Shown piece by piece: positions 11,007 to 20,879 of a DNA stretch of 22,004 nucleotides (its first letter is position 1; every line of letters begins with the position of its first letter). Both the position numbers and the translations under genes were made by a program. The stretch is from Penium margaritaceum (Eukaryota > Streptophyta > Zygnematophyceae > Desmidiales > Peniaceae), in assembly GCA_023375785.1 (NCBI GenBank), contig SZWC01023281.1:9144-31147 (forward strand), written 5' to 3'. The notes under the pieces were generated by a model. The model was not told the DNA's origin. It saw only the letters and a program-made list of their open reading frames with translations, and searched no databases.

Positions 11007-11246
11007 ACGGGAATGTTGTTCAAAGTTTTCACATTTAGGTTCTGCCCCCCTGACACACGTCCATATGTGCTCACGAAGAAAACATTTTGACCACCCTTGT
11101 AGGCAAACACGATTTGGGCTCCCATGAGTTATGTTGAGGTCCACAGCTAGCACAATGAACAAGGTATTCCCGAACAACTCACAACCAGAGTGTACGCACT
11201 CGGTGTTGGTGTAGACAAAGGACCTTGTTTTGGCCATCACTAGCAT
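11007..11246 (-). pseudogene. Probable chromodomain remnant at the integrase C-terminus
   Basis: Directly after the GPY/F module of the integrase, in another frame, the minus strand reads VCLQGWSKCFLREHIW followed by KCENFEQHS (11108-11007). The spacing resembles the second half of a chromodomain, where a WKGY/W block is followed by an aromatic/Trp 'TW.P' block and then a helix ending in an acidic/aromatic pair. Chromoviruses carry such a domain at this exact place, where it binds modified histone H3 and steers insertion into heterochromatin. The first Trp of WKGY is Leu here, and the N-terminal strand is not clear, so the copy is decayed and the call is tentative. An alternative is an unrelated integrase tail. 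Confidence 0.45.
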
Positions 11247-11249
11247 GGA

Positions 11250-12530
11250 TTGATAGTGGTGGCTGAATGATTCTCTTACCCGTGTATGGAGCTCGTAGGT
11301 TCACATAATACACTTCATGTATCTTCATACTTGGCAAAAGCAACAATTGGTATGCCAGTAACCCGATGTGTGAAATGATGCACAATGGCCCAATCCACTT
11401 CGTTAGACGTTTTAGGGTCCTTGGCGAATTCAGCCAAAGATTTTTAGTGCTAAGAAGCACCTTGTCACCGATTTCAAATGAGACCTCACGATGACTTTTT
11501 TCGGCATACACATTTTTTTCATTACCAAGAATTTTGGAGGTGACCCTTTGCCTCCATTGACAAGGAGTGTATGCGTTTTGGTAAAAGCTTAAGAAGGAAA
11601 ATATACTTTTTTACTCCCACTTTTCACCAATGAAGAGGGCACCATTTGATGCCAACCATTTTTGAACACAAAGTATGTGAATCATGTAGAGTTTTTCATC
11701 GAGCTCTTCCTTGAACGTTTTGTCGGTGTTTGGAATTTATCCTAGTCATACATGGCAGGGTCCACGTACATAGAGAGAATTTGTTGCAGAGTGCTGTTCA
11801 TGCCCTCTGTTTGTCTATGAGTATGATGGTGAAATGCTATGAACATTTGCAACATGCTATCGAAGTAGTTGTGCATCTTTTGCTAGATCATACTACCATT
11901 TGTTTTGATCTATCGGACATAACACAAAACGGTAAGCCATGGTTTTTTAAGACATCCTTGAAAAAGAGACAAGCAGTATTTTCTGCATTAACATTAGTGG
12001 TTTTAGTGATGAAGTGAGTCATCTTCATCAAGAGATCCATAACCACTAGTATTGCATTGTGACCTAAGGCCGTGTCGTGAAGACCAATAATGAAGTTCAT
12101 GGTGACGCACTCCCATGGAGTCCCAAGAATGGAAAGCAATTGGAGGAATCCAGTAGACTTTTTGTTACTAGCATTATTCCAAAGACATGGGTTGTATGTC
12201 ATGCTAGACATGTAGACATCGCACAACTGTCCATCCTGGCCAGTAATAATGGTTCAAGAGTGCTTTTCCCATTTTTCGAGGTCCCACATGTCTTGCAATT
12301 GGTGGGTTGTGGAACAATGAGATAATCTTTGCTTGAAGGTCTTGCAATACGGGTACAACATCTTGATCTACGTGCCAAAAGATTCTTGTGGCATCCACCA
12401 ATTGTATACTTGTCCAGATTTTGAGAGTCTTGAAACAAAGCATCCACTTAGTATTCCATCTGGATCCCGTTGACAAAACCGTTCTAGTGGATGATTTGTT
12501 GAGGTGGTTACTATAGAGGTGCAAGGGGCT
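11250..12530 (-). pseudogene. Ty3/gypsy integrase remnant
   Basis: Three parts are visible in order on the minus strand. (1) A zinc-binding HHCC-type segment (about 12420-12210) with FHNPPIARHVG and NHYYWPG. (2) The catalytic core (12226-11740), with PWECVTMNFI, GHNAILVVMD, KNHGLPFCVMSDR and, in another frame, HTHRQTEGMNSTLQQ. (3) The C-terminal GPY/F module (11511-11270), with FEIGDKVLLSTKNL, IGPLCIISHIGLLAYQL and MKIHEVYYVNL. Of the DD35E triad, the first Asp is Asn (12095-12097), the second Asp is kept (11912-11914) and the Glu is kept (11805-11807). The domain is spread over several frames. It would normally join element cDNA to host DNA, but this copy cannot be functional. Confidence 0.88.
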
Positions 12531-12880
12531 CTGGTTTTTGCACCGTTAATCTCACTATGGCCATAAAACACCCACTGACCTAATGGACATAAGATTAGTG
12601 GATCGGCCACATTGATGCCTTATGACCAATGTTTCCAGGGGAGAAAGTATCTTAAAAGCGTGTACCACCGTGAGAAGCTCTTCATCCCCTGTTGTATGCC
12701 ACGTCTTAGTACGGATGAGCTTCCAGGTCTTATACGTATCTAAGTGACCATTTTGCATGAGGATCGCTCCAAGTCCTACTACCAACGCATCACATCCCAC
12801 CTCCCATAGTTGCAATGGGTCAAAAAGTGGAAAGAGGAGCATTGTGGATAGAATCTCTTTGAATTGGCAATCTTGCAATC
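12400..12880 (-). pseudogene. Ty3/gypsy RNase H remnant
   Basis: Continuing from the RT thumb, the minus strand reads KEILST, then VGCDALVVGLGAILMQNGH (the first catalytic Asp is kept, codon at 12789-12791). Next come DEELLTVVHAFK (the conserved Glu block) and a degraded segment where TDH-SL is expected. A frameshift leads to PLGQWVFYGHSEIN, resembling the 'RQ.RW..FL.EFD' end of the domain. RNase H removes the RNA strand during reverse transcription. The third catalytic Asp block is not recognisable, and at least one frameshift separates the two halves. Confidence 0.82.
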
Positions 12881-13860
12881 AGAAAGCACATCCCAATGCA
12901 TGTCTTTCCGTGTGAGCCAGGTTTGCGATGCTATGATAGTCAAACAACCTTGAATAAACTGTCAAAAATAGTTTGCAAGGCCAAGAAAAGACCAAATTTG
13001 CCCCAAATGTGTTAAGGGTGGTTATTCCATGATGGTTTGGAGCTTTTGTGGGTCGACACGGATATCATCTTTGCAAACATTTCCCAAGGTGATCAAGCTC
13101 ACCCTGTGCTCACTTGCACTTGCTCACATAGAACGTCTAATCCGAGAGGATTGCAAGTACCTCCCACAAATGCTTTGTGTGCTCTTTAATGAATTTTAAG
13201 GAGACAGGGATGTCGTTTAGGCAGACCAAGACAAACGAACCAATTTGCTAAGCAAATGTTTTGTTCATTTTTCCCCAAAAGTTGCAAAGGCGCTTGTTAG
13301 GCCAAAACATTAAACTCGTCATTGATAGTGTCCCATGTGCATTCAAAACACGGCTTTGGGAACATCACCATCCATAATGTGGATTGCATGGTACCCATGA
13401 GGAAAACCGAAAGACGAAAATACTTTTGCCCCTTCGAGTAGATAAAAAATGTCGTTGATCCACGGTAAGGGGAATGGATTTTTCATCGTCAGCTTGTTTA
13501 TTGCCTTATTGTCCATGCGCTTTTGTAATCTCCATCCTTCTTTAAAAAAAAAAGCATCAACACACCATACGGCGAGCTAGTTTGCTTGATCCGCCATTTA
13601 ACAATGTACTCTCTGATATGGCATTTGACCTCTTGGCCCTTTGCTGAACTATGGTCGTACATGGGTGTGAACGAAGGAATCACTTCCAGTTGTAATAGAC
13701 CCATGTGGCCCATGTGTTGTTCTTGTGGAAGCCCAATCAGTGGGTCTTGGAATATCTCCAAGAACTCCACCAATAGATGTTTGATCTCAAGTAGCGTGTA
13801 TTCCTTCACATTTTTTCCACTTTCTATAGCTAAGCCAAGAAGTATCGATAACCTTGTCAA
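12880..13860 (-). pseudogene. Ty3/gypsy reverse transcriptase remnant
   Basis: The N-terminal part (13860-13498) reads LLVEFLEIFQDPLIGLPQEQ and later SSPYGVLMLFFLKKDG. After a frameshift come MDNKAINKLTMKNPFPLPW (near 13515-13455), then LLEGAKVFSSFGF and HGYHAI, the palm region. There the catalytic Asp of the usual 'FSKIDL' block is Gly. The YxDD box is found at 13212-13223 as C-L-N-D within FVLVCLNDIPVS, so its Tyr and first Asp are lost. The thumb follows in broken frames as DPQKLQTIMEWPPLTHL and FLGLANYF (about 13065-12955), ending near 12880. The order and motifs are typical of Ty3/gypsy RT, which copies element RNA into cDNA. This copy has multiple stops and frame changes. Confidence 0.88.
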
Positions 13861-13949
13861 AAACGCCTCTTGACATGCTTTGGAGACAAGTTGGCATGGA
13901 CCTTAAGTCAGGTTGATGACAATTCCATACTCGTACTTGGCGTAATGCA

Positions 13950-14350
13950 ATGCTATCCCTTTGGTTCAAAGCACATCAGAGCATTGGTTTCATGAAGCCA
14001 AGGATTGTCTTGCGCCATGTTAAACAGGACAAGAAGGTTGAGAACCTTCAACACAACACTCTGTGTGTACCCTTAAATGCACAATTTTGCTTTACAAATA
14101 ACAATAAATTGTATGAAATTGTTGTCACTGATGACCACTACGCCATTTGATGGCTCGTACCTCAGGCCAAACTATCGTTTAAAACCAAGGATAACAAAGG
14201 ATTAATTTCCGTTAGTGTTAGTCACTACGTTCATAGGAGCACCAGCTACGTGTCCTTTGTACGACATCACCATGTTACCTCCGCTTATCCAAGTGAACAT
14301 GTCTGACAACGGCCAGCCGATTTTGTGATAAACATGGAATCTATAAGTTG
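13950..14350 (-). pseudogene. Aspartic protease remnant (weak)
   Basis: Two anchors with the right spacing lie upstream of the RT on the minus strand. One is LIDSMFITKSAG (about 14348-14313), which resembles the LIDSGA..NFI active-site block with the Gly-Ala part missing. The other is WLHETNALMCFEPKG (about 14010-13966), which resembles the 'G..WL....A.I.F..K' segment closing the protease of Ty3 elements. The stretch between them is too eroded to follow, and stops are present. The domain would process the Gag-Pol polyprotein. Position between GAG and RT supports the call, but sequence support is modest. Confidence 0.4.
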
Positions 14351-15269
14351 GACGCTCCACCTCCATGATTTACGTATTTGAGTCAACATCTTGTGGGCAT
14401 GTGTAACTTTTTCTAGCTCCTTCTAGTCTTTAACATCAACTGGGTCAAAATTGTTGACTAAAGGTATAGCAAACCTGGTTGAACTCATTGATTTAAGAGA
14501 ATTTGCACCAAACATTGCATGACACAATTCTTGCAAAGTGTTTGGTGTTGCCACCACTAACCATGTCCAATCACGCATCTCACGTTAAGGTGTAAGGTTT
14601 ACTTGACAATGAAGGTAAAAAAATGTACAATAAGGTTCAAATAGAGGGAAGACATCAAAAGAGAAGTTTGATCTCATAAAAATCTGAAATTGTTTTGCAT
14701 CTTCATTTAAAAACATGAACCCACACGTGTGATCCAGTTTTCGTGTGAGTGGTCCCCACTAAGGTCATCTAAGGGTGAGGAAAACCCGCCCCACGGCCTT
14801 ACACGTTACCACAGCCGGGCCCAGTGCTGGGATCGCAACTTTGTCCATGAGTCTTTCTATAGACACCTGCTACACCATCTTCACGTGGTGCTGCTGCTTT
14901 GGCTAATGCCGCAACCTCTTGTTATCGATTAGAAGCCTCATGGGAATGAACCCTAAAGTGGCCAGACTACATAAAGTTGTGGTTTGGTCTATTATAGAAG
15001 GCTGTGTTGCAACGCTTACGTGCTGCCTTACAACTTGTCATTGATACGGCTGCGATTGTGTTTTCGGGTCTTGTGAAAGCATGTCTTTTTGGTTGAGGAT
15101 TTTTAGGCTACTTGCCCTTGGCCTTGCCCTATGACCCCATTTCCCCTCAAGCCCTGGCATCGTCCATGCGCATGTTGCGATCTTGCTGTGCACACATGCT
15201 TGGCCATACGTCCAAGTAGAGCTTCGGTATTGCCAAATGAACTTCGCTTAACATTCTTGCAGTGCCCTC
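14351..15269 (-). other. Eroded GAG-protease linker of the element
   Basis: No clean domain is visible. On the minus strand a run near 15020-14955 (with RCNTAFYNRPNHNF then a stop) could be a decayed CCHC zinc knuckle, because a knuckle is expected here, but most of its Cys residues are absent. The short plus-strand frames in the interval have no recognisable content. Confidence 0.4.
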
Positions 15270-15721
15270 TACTTTCTCCAAGGCTGACTGGTTACCGTTG
15301 TGGTGGCCGTTTCATTTGATTTCTCACTTCCCATAACATCATGCAAGTACTCCACGTGCATGCAATCTGGGTACTTGAAGGTCTGATTCCCATTGCCGGC
15401 TATGAAGCCTACGACTCCTTCCACAAGTGCGATGAACTCACTCAAGTAGGCTTTGAGTGAGCTACCCAACTGCCGAAAGTCCTTAATCTGGTGGAAAGCA
15501 CATTGCGGCTCCTTACACTAGGTGCATTTCTTACGCATGAACGTGTAGTGGCATGGGCTACCACTCAAGGTGCACTAGTGCACTCCTTAATCCTTGTCCA
15601 CATACTTGAAGAGCTTGTCTTCAAGCCGCATTGTGGCAAGGTTGCCCCACAAAATGAGTGGAGACTTGTAGACATATTGAATATGCTCCATACAATTTAG
15701 CCAGGAGGTCAGCTTCACGCT
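15270..15721 (-). pseudogene. Ty3/gypsy GAG capsid remnant
   Basis: The minus strand reads SWLNCMEHIQYVYK then LWGNLATMRLEDK (15721-15587), ending at an in-frame TAA. After a frame change, HQIKDFRQLGSSLKAYLSEF and ALVEGVVGF follow (about 15490-15400). This matches the Retrotrans_gag pattern: a 'WL..ME' helix, an 'A...L...A..W' helix, then a 'L..L.Q.GS...Y...F..L' helix. The protein would form the virus-like particle that packages element RNA. At least one stop and one frameshift separate the halves, and the expected WW after LEDK is not kept. The unassigned 16135-15722 stretch just upstream may hold its eroded N-terminus. Confidence 0.65.
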
Positions 15722-16135
15722 CTTCTGGAAGATTTTCACAATATGGAGGACAAACGTGTTCATGAATAATCATAAACTTGTTAAGGTAGGCAAGTCAACA
15801 ATGCCGTTGGCGGTGGCATCAACACCCAAAGCTCATTGTGATTACGAATGCATCTACAACTGGGTCACTCTCTGCAACGCCTTGTCAATGTTGTCGCATT
15901 GGTGTCTTATCTCATGAGGACCCAGGCAATGCAACTGGCAATCACGGTCAAGATCCGTGATGCTTTGCATGTCGTGGGCTAGTAGGTTGGCAAATGCAAA
16001 CTTCAACTGTTATGTTGTCAGAGCATTGGTGATAGCCTCCACATCCTTGCGTTGTGCGTGAACCTTTATACACTCCAAGAGGGTATAGTTTTTGTACATA
16101 CCTCCTTCACCATACCACACTTGACATGGCATGGT

Positions 16136-16399
16136 TTAACAAGGGAGGGGATTGTGCAAGAAATGTTTCCACACCTTCGTTATGTAGGCAAAGCCATCAA
16201 AGGCAAACACCTCAAGGAGAATACTACCTACCCACATTGCACGCATGACGCCCTCCATTGTGCGGTTCCACTACCCTGAGATGTCTTCATGATGGGGAGT
16301 GGTGGGAGTAGAGTAGCAATGGTTGATCTTGCGTTTTATGAGCCAGTGGTGAAAGTCGCCCATGAAACCCCCCCCAAAATCGGAGTGAAAGATGTTGAG
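16136..16399 (-). pseudogene. Ty1/copia-type integrase core remnant
   Basis: One minus-strand frame reads LNIFHSDFGGGFMGDFHHWL, then KINHCYSTPTTPHHEDISG, a TAG stop (16271-16273), and NRTMEGVMRAM. This is the copia rve core: 'RSDNGGEF' with the second catalytic Asp kept, 'S.P.TPQQNGVAER.NRT', and an arginine-rich helix. The catalytic Glu expected in VAER aligns with Gly (16274-16276), and the next codon is the stop. Ty3-type integrase has a different signature at this place (HPQTDGQTE), which is found separately at 11.8 kb, so this is a second, unrelated integrase. The frame continues weakly to a TAA at 16136-16138. Confidence 0.78.
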
Positions 16400-16599
16400 G
16401 GTGTGATGTGATTGAATCTCCCACCTTCAGGAGGAGGTTGTCAACATTGATGACACGACTGGGTGCTGGTTTGCCCCATGACAGGCCACTTTGTCGGAAG
16501 GGAGGTGTGCCCTGACTCCTTTAGGTGGCGCTATACCACTTGCGTTAGGGGTGACCTTGAGTGAGTCCGCCGCCGTAGCAGCTAGCTCATTAAGCCTAT

Positions 16600-17270
16600 G
16601 GTGGTCCTCATGCATGAACTTTGTTGCAATGTTGTTCAGCTTGTTTTTGGGAACTTCTTGCATGGTTGCTTTTGATGCCATTGTTGCTCTTAGTAGCCTC
16701 GCATTGATTGGTAGCTTGAGGCAATTTGGCAAGCATCTTGCTCTTCTTGAGCAATCGGCTCAAGATTGCCACACGATGATGGCAATGACCGCAATTCTTG
16801 TCACCTTTGCCATCATTGGTGCCGTGCTCTTTGACATTGTCTAAGCCCAATTGGTCTTCCTCAAGCGTGTTGTTTGTCATAATGGGGTCGCCCACATGCA
16901 CTTTGAAGTGCTCGTATGGTATTTCAGGCCTTCACATGCTTCTAGGTGTTGTTAAGGTTGTCGTTGGCTGCCTTTTGTGGTATGATTGCCTTTGGTTTGG
17001 CAACCGTAGTTGCAACTAAAGCATTAAAGACTTGGAATCTGCGAAGGGCATGTGGTAAGGTAGTCACCACCTTACCCTCGTTGATCTTGGCTAGTCCGAA
17101 ACTTGCCGTTATGTCATTTGTACAACTAGCATGAGAAGACCGTTGTGAGTGTCATCCCACATCCTTGGAGAGCTGTTTCCTCCCAAAGTATCCTTGCTCT
17201 TACAATTCATGAGGCAATCATACATTTTTTTTCTGTTATCGCAGGCCACCATGGTCAGCATAATCATGTG
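16600..17270 (-). pseudogene. Ty1/copia-type GAG remnant with zinc knuckle
   Basis: Minus-strand pieces lie in the order expected for a copia GAG. First is an open segment at 17267-17109 (with TMVACDNRKKMYDCL and MWDDTHNGLLMLVVQM). Next is KINEGKVVTTLPHALRRFQV (about 17086-17027), like the 'D..VV..LP..Y..F' block. Then NNTLEEDQLGLDN and GKGDKNCGHCHHR (16875-16770) follow, like the 'L..EE.R' block preceding a CX2CX4HX4C knuckle. The second half of the knuckle appears only in the next frame (ADC near 16760), implying a one-base shift. Together with the copia integrase core downstream in the same orientation, this suggests a single old copia fragment with its protease region lost. Each piece alone is weak. 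Confidence 0.5.
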
Positions 17271-17859
17271 GTAGAAAAACATTGTTTTCTTATGCCGTTA
17301 CGAGTGGCACAATCACATGGATTTTAGAAAAAAAGCTAAGCTGTGGCTCAAGGAAGTAGGCAAGCTAAGGAAACCTAGAAAACGATGCAAGTACAAAATC
17401 AAGAAGATACAAAGGTTTGAGCATTGCTCGAAAAGGTGAGGAGGAGGGGGGTCAACTCTATCTTAGAGTTTGCAACCCCATACAATTCCTCCTCACTAGT
17501 CATGTTCTCTCCCTTGTTTTCTTATCTTCTAATATTCCTTACTCTTCTTGTGTCTTCTTGGCACGCCTTGTACCTGCTTCGAGTAGCCCTACTTGTTCTC
17601 CATGGCAATGTGGCGGCGTCCAAAAATTCTAAAAGTGGCCGTGAGAGTCTTTAGTATTGGGCAAGGGCAATAACCTAATGTTTTGATTTAAGAGGAGTAA
17701 AGTAAGCCTTGACTAGAGGGGAAACATTTGTGGCTTTGGGGTGGGACCTCCCAACCTCGTCCAACAAAAATCCACGTAGCTCCCTCCAAAGTGGGAGAAG
17801 CTCAGAGGAGCTAACAGAAAAACTCTGAGCTCCTGAAGAACCTTCTAGCACCATTTATT
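17271..17859 (-). other. Leader between copia remnant and 5' LTR; possible primer-binding site
   Basis: No coding motif is visible. Just inside the LTR the minus strand reads TGGTGCTAGAAGG (plus 17841-17853). It begins with the TGG expected of a tRNA-primed site, a few bases after a CA that could end the LTR. It only partly resembles the common plant initiator-Met site, so the assignment is a guess. The plus-strand frames at 17417-17654 have no recognisable content. Confidence 0.3.
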
Positions 17860-18720
17860 GTGATTAAAATGGTTCTGTTTTAAGCCCGTACCCCTCGTGC
17901 ATTGCTACTTCTACTACAGCCGCTTTGGCGTTTTATATCTTATGTAACCGCTAGAATGGTTGCATAGTTTGTCGCGATGGTCTTTGCGCTCTGAGAACCA
18001 TTCTAACAGGGATTGTCTCTAGCTCTTGCACTTAGGTCATTGTCGGAGTTAGAAAAACATTTTCCAAAGCTAGCTCAAAGGGTTTTCCCCTCCGTGTCAC
18101 TTGGGGGGCAATCGTAATCAACGATGCGTGCAGGGATACTTGAATGTTTCAAGTCTGTGGAGGCCCATTTTGTGTTTTGTATCACCCACTCACTCTAGGT
18201 CTCAAAGGATGGGGTTATTCCTTTGAACTCGCGAGTTTAAATGAGTTTTTTGTAAAAGATCTCAAATTTCATAACGCAGAGATTTGTGTTTAAGTTTTCA
18301 TGCGACGGAACAAAATCTTCATGTGCGAGGCTTGTCGGTGCTGAATACTTCTCTTGTGCCTCACTCCTTTGCTCTTTATCCCTCACCTTGCTTACTTGAG
18401 GAGGTGGGGAGGAGAGAGGGATGACAAGGGCTCGAGACCACAGGCCTTGCCCCTCGAGGCCTCACGGCCTCTTGGCCGCCGATCGAGCCACCAGCTCGTT
18501 TGACAGCTTGTGGCTCCACGGCGGATGGCCGGCTGGTCACTTGACTGGCCACTTTGCCGGCCGGCTGTCGGTCGGCTGGTGGCTAACGCGGGGCTGGCCA
18601 TTAGTCAACTCTTGCAATAGCGAGGGGTGGCTTGTGACCACCTCCTCATTATTGCTTGGTGCGAGGGCCGAATCGGATCTCCTGTTATCGTTGTGTTTGA
18701 GAAACTACATCATGTAAAAG
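17860..18720 (-). repeat. 5' LTR of the Ty3-type element
   Basis: It is a direct repeat of 10005-10800, with shared words listed there, and is clearly more GC-rich in 18420-18600. The hairpin corresponding to 10542-10557 is present as GAGGCC (18456-18461), TCAC, GGCCTC (18466-18471). A TATA-like word on the minus strand (GATAAAGAG, about 18371-18379) lines up with GATATAGAG in the other copy. The two LTRs differ by many substitutions and indels, so the insertion is old. The open frames at 18392-18717 are composition artefacts. The outer end near 18720 is where the alignment fades. Confidence 0.75.
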
Positions 18721-20879
18721 ATTAAACTGTAAAAAGTTTCCTTTTGGTTTGTTATTCAAATAAGAAACAAGAGGAGTATTTCTCCTGATATTAATTAAAA
18801 TTCAGAAAATGGAGTATTTCCGAAATTCAAAGGTCATGAAAAAATGCCTCAAACCCTTTTTTTCATGTTTAGTGAAGGCATTCATATGAGAAAGAATGAT
18901 GGATTCTACAACGAATGAGTTTTGAGCTGCCGTTTAGGTATCATTTTGAGTATATCATGTGAATAAGTGTGAAAAACAAAGTTTTGTTTAATCATATTTG
19001 GTTTCATAATCTAAAAGCTGAAATTAATGTACATTTTAGTTGCTTTATTCAATTTAATATGTTCTTTTGAAGGTTGTAGATGTTGAAATAAATATCGTTT
19101 TGTAATTTAGACGTGGCACAATAAGGAACAATCATCTATATGCAATTGTATGGTAAAACCGTGTTCATTCACCACAATAGTCCAAATGTGTTGCTCTTAG
19201 CTTTGACTAAGAATAAATATGATGCTTTCAAAAAAATTCCATTGATTTCAAAGAAATAGTGAATTTGAGGGATTGGAGTATTTATTTGGTTAAAAAAAGA
19301 AATTCTCATTGAACTCTTCAATTCTCATGCATGAAAATCAAAGTGTGAAAAATTGAAGTGTCAATAATGTTTTGTCACAAATTCAAGTGATTCGTGTGAT
19401 GAGGATGAAGGTATCAATTTTTCTGTAAATGAAAGCTGAAACTTCTTAGTATTTTAGCATGATAAAGTCATTGGTTATGATAGATATTGACATATTATCT
19501 GCGGGCTATGTTAATTAGGATTTTTGTACAATCAAGTATTTTTGACGTGTAATTCTGAACTTAATCTGAAGTCATGATATTTTGAATGCTATCCATGGTA
19601 TGAAAATGGATCATGTTTTTCACGTTACAAATGCCTCTTTAAGTATCTTTACTACGTGAATAAACTCTTTGCAATGTTTTCTTTATTGTTTCCCAATAAG
19701 AAGTTTATTTCTACTCATCATGATTACAATGGTTTAAGATAACTTCATTTTTGTTTCATTATAACAAAATTGTTGTAGTTTTAAAGAAAAAAAATGAATG
19801 AAATAAATTAGTGGGAAAAATATATTTTTTTCTAACTTGTAAATTTGGTTTCCATGTGGAATATATTCTAATAGTAGATATCATGTTGCATTGAATGTGC
19901 AACTACGTATAGCAAAATTCACCATCGACTAGAGTATGTTTTTCGAAATAACATACATGTATATGTATTTTTTTTGGCTTGGAAGAGTTGTTTGAAATTG
20001 TTGGCAATGTGAATTGTTAGAATGCCGCATGTCTTAGACGAGAGTGAATGTTGTTTTCACAAGTGACAAGTAAATAACTGTCTTGTTTGATGTATTGAAG
20101 GTGCATCATCAAGGGAAATGTTTATCATGGATAACATGTCAATCAAGATATCAGGGAAGGTAAGATTTTATTTGTTCATGTTGTACCTAAAGTAGCGGCC
20201 AAAGATGGTGACGTGATCGAATTTATAATTATTTAAAGAAAGGAACCTGAAAAGTCTTGAAATTTTCACAAATTGTTTTTGCTACCATTTTGATTTAGAG
20301 TTTAAAATCATACAGAAATCATTGAGTGTAGCAAGCCAAAACTCTTCACTTTAAAATTAATGTTATGTAAAGTTAATCAAAACTTCACCATCTTCTTTTA
20401 GGATCCAACAATCATTATTCATAATGTATTTCAGATAGCATGGATTACAACTATTTTGCGTATGATTTCATCCATAATCTAGTGGTTCGATAGTAGCCTG
20501 ACAAGCCTTGAAATGTTTACCTGTTTTTGCTATTATTTACTACCTCATGCACGTTATGCTTTGTTTCCTTCATGTACACATCATGCTCCTGAGAAGTAAA
20601 CATGAAATCTTGTGATTTATTGCACGTCTTATTTGACCCGGTGTAACTGGATTTTCTCTTTCCCATTTAGCAAACAGCAAGCATGCCCATGGCAATATCT
20701 TGGACTGAAGACATCGTCTTACTGCTCGTTTGCGGAATGCCATAGTTGTCTAAGTGTTACGTTGGATGCTTACATGAATGCTTGGTTTGATCCGGAAAAT
20801 GCTCCCGTTTTCCTGTCTCTAACGGGACCTGTGGGGCAGGCAACAGTGGAGGCCTACACATCTTGGCCGTCCTGACGAA
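18721..20879. other. AT-rich gene-free interval upstream of the terminal gene
   Basis: Stops are frequent in all frames and no retroelement or RNA motif is visible. A degenerate direct repeat of about 44 bp (20246-20289 and 20497-20540, sharing CCTGA.AAG.CTTGAAAT and TGTTTTTGCTA) points to an old tandem duplication with a 251-bp offset. A plus-strand open frame of 87 codons at 20612-20875 has no recognisable content. The promoter of the gene starting at 21292 should lie in the right part of this interval, but I could not pick a TATA box with confidence. Confidence 0.55.

Larger units (their letters stand above)
10005..18720 (-). mobile_element. Degenerate Ty3/gypsy LTR retrotransposon (chromovirus-like) with copia remnants inside
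   Basis: Two diverged direct repeats (about 10005-10800 and 17860-18720) flank minus-strand homology. In element order it runs: Ty3 GAG capsid (15721-15270), protease traces (about 14350-13950), reverse transcriptase (13860-12880), RNase H (12880-12400), integrase with HHCC, core and GPY/F parts (12530-11250), and a probable chromodomain (11246-11007). The PR-RT-RH-IN order is the Ty3/gypsy (Metaviridae) order. Every domain is split by stops or frameshifts, and several catalytic residues are gone, so the copy cannot be autonomous. Between the 5' LTR and GAG sit copia-type GAG and integrase remnants (17270-16136), probably a nested older insertion. Outer ends and target duplication are not resolved, so boundaries are approximate. 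Confidence 0.85.

Noticed and set aside
16491-16844. 117-codon plus-strand frame with hydrophobic, membrane-like translation
   Set aside because: It is antisense to the copia-like GAG remnant, and its hydrophobicity mirrors the complementary strand's codons.
18392-18717. GC-rich open frames on both strands
   Set aside because: They lie within the 5' LTR where GC-rich sequence lacks stops. There is no domain and no equivalent in the left LTR.
20612-20875. 87-codon plus-strand frame just upstream of the leader
   Set aside because: No motif or clear splice link to the gene at 21292. It could be an upstream exon or chance, so it is not annotated as a gene.
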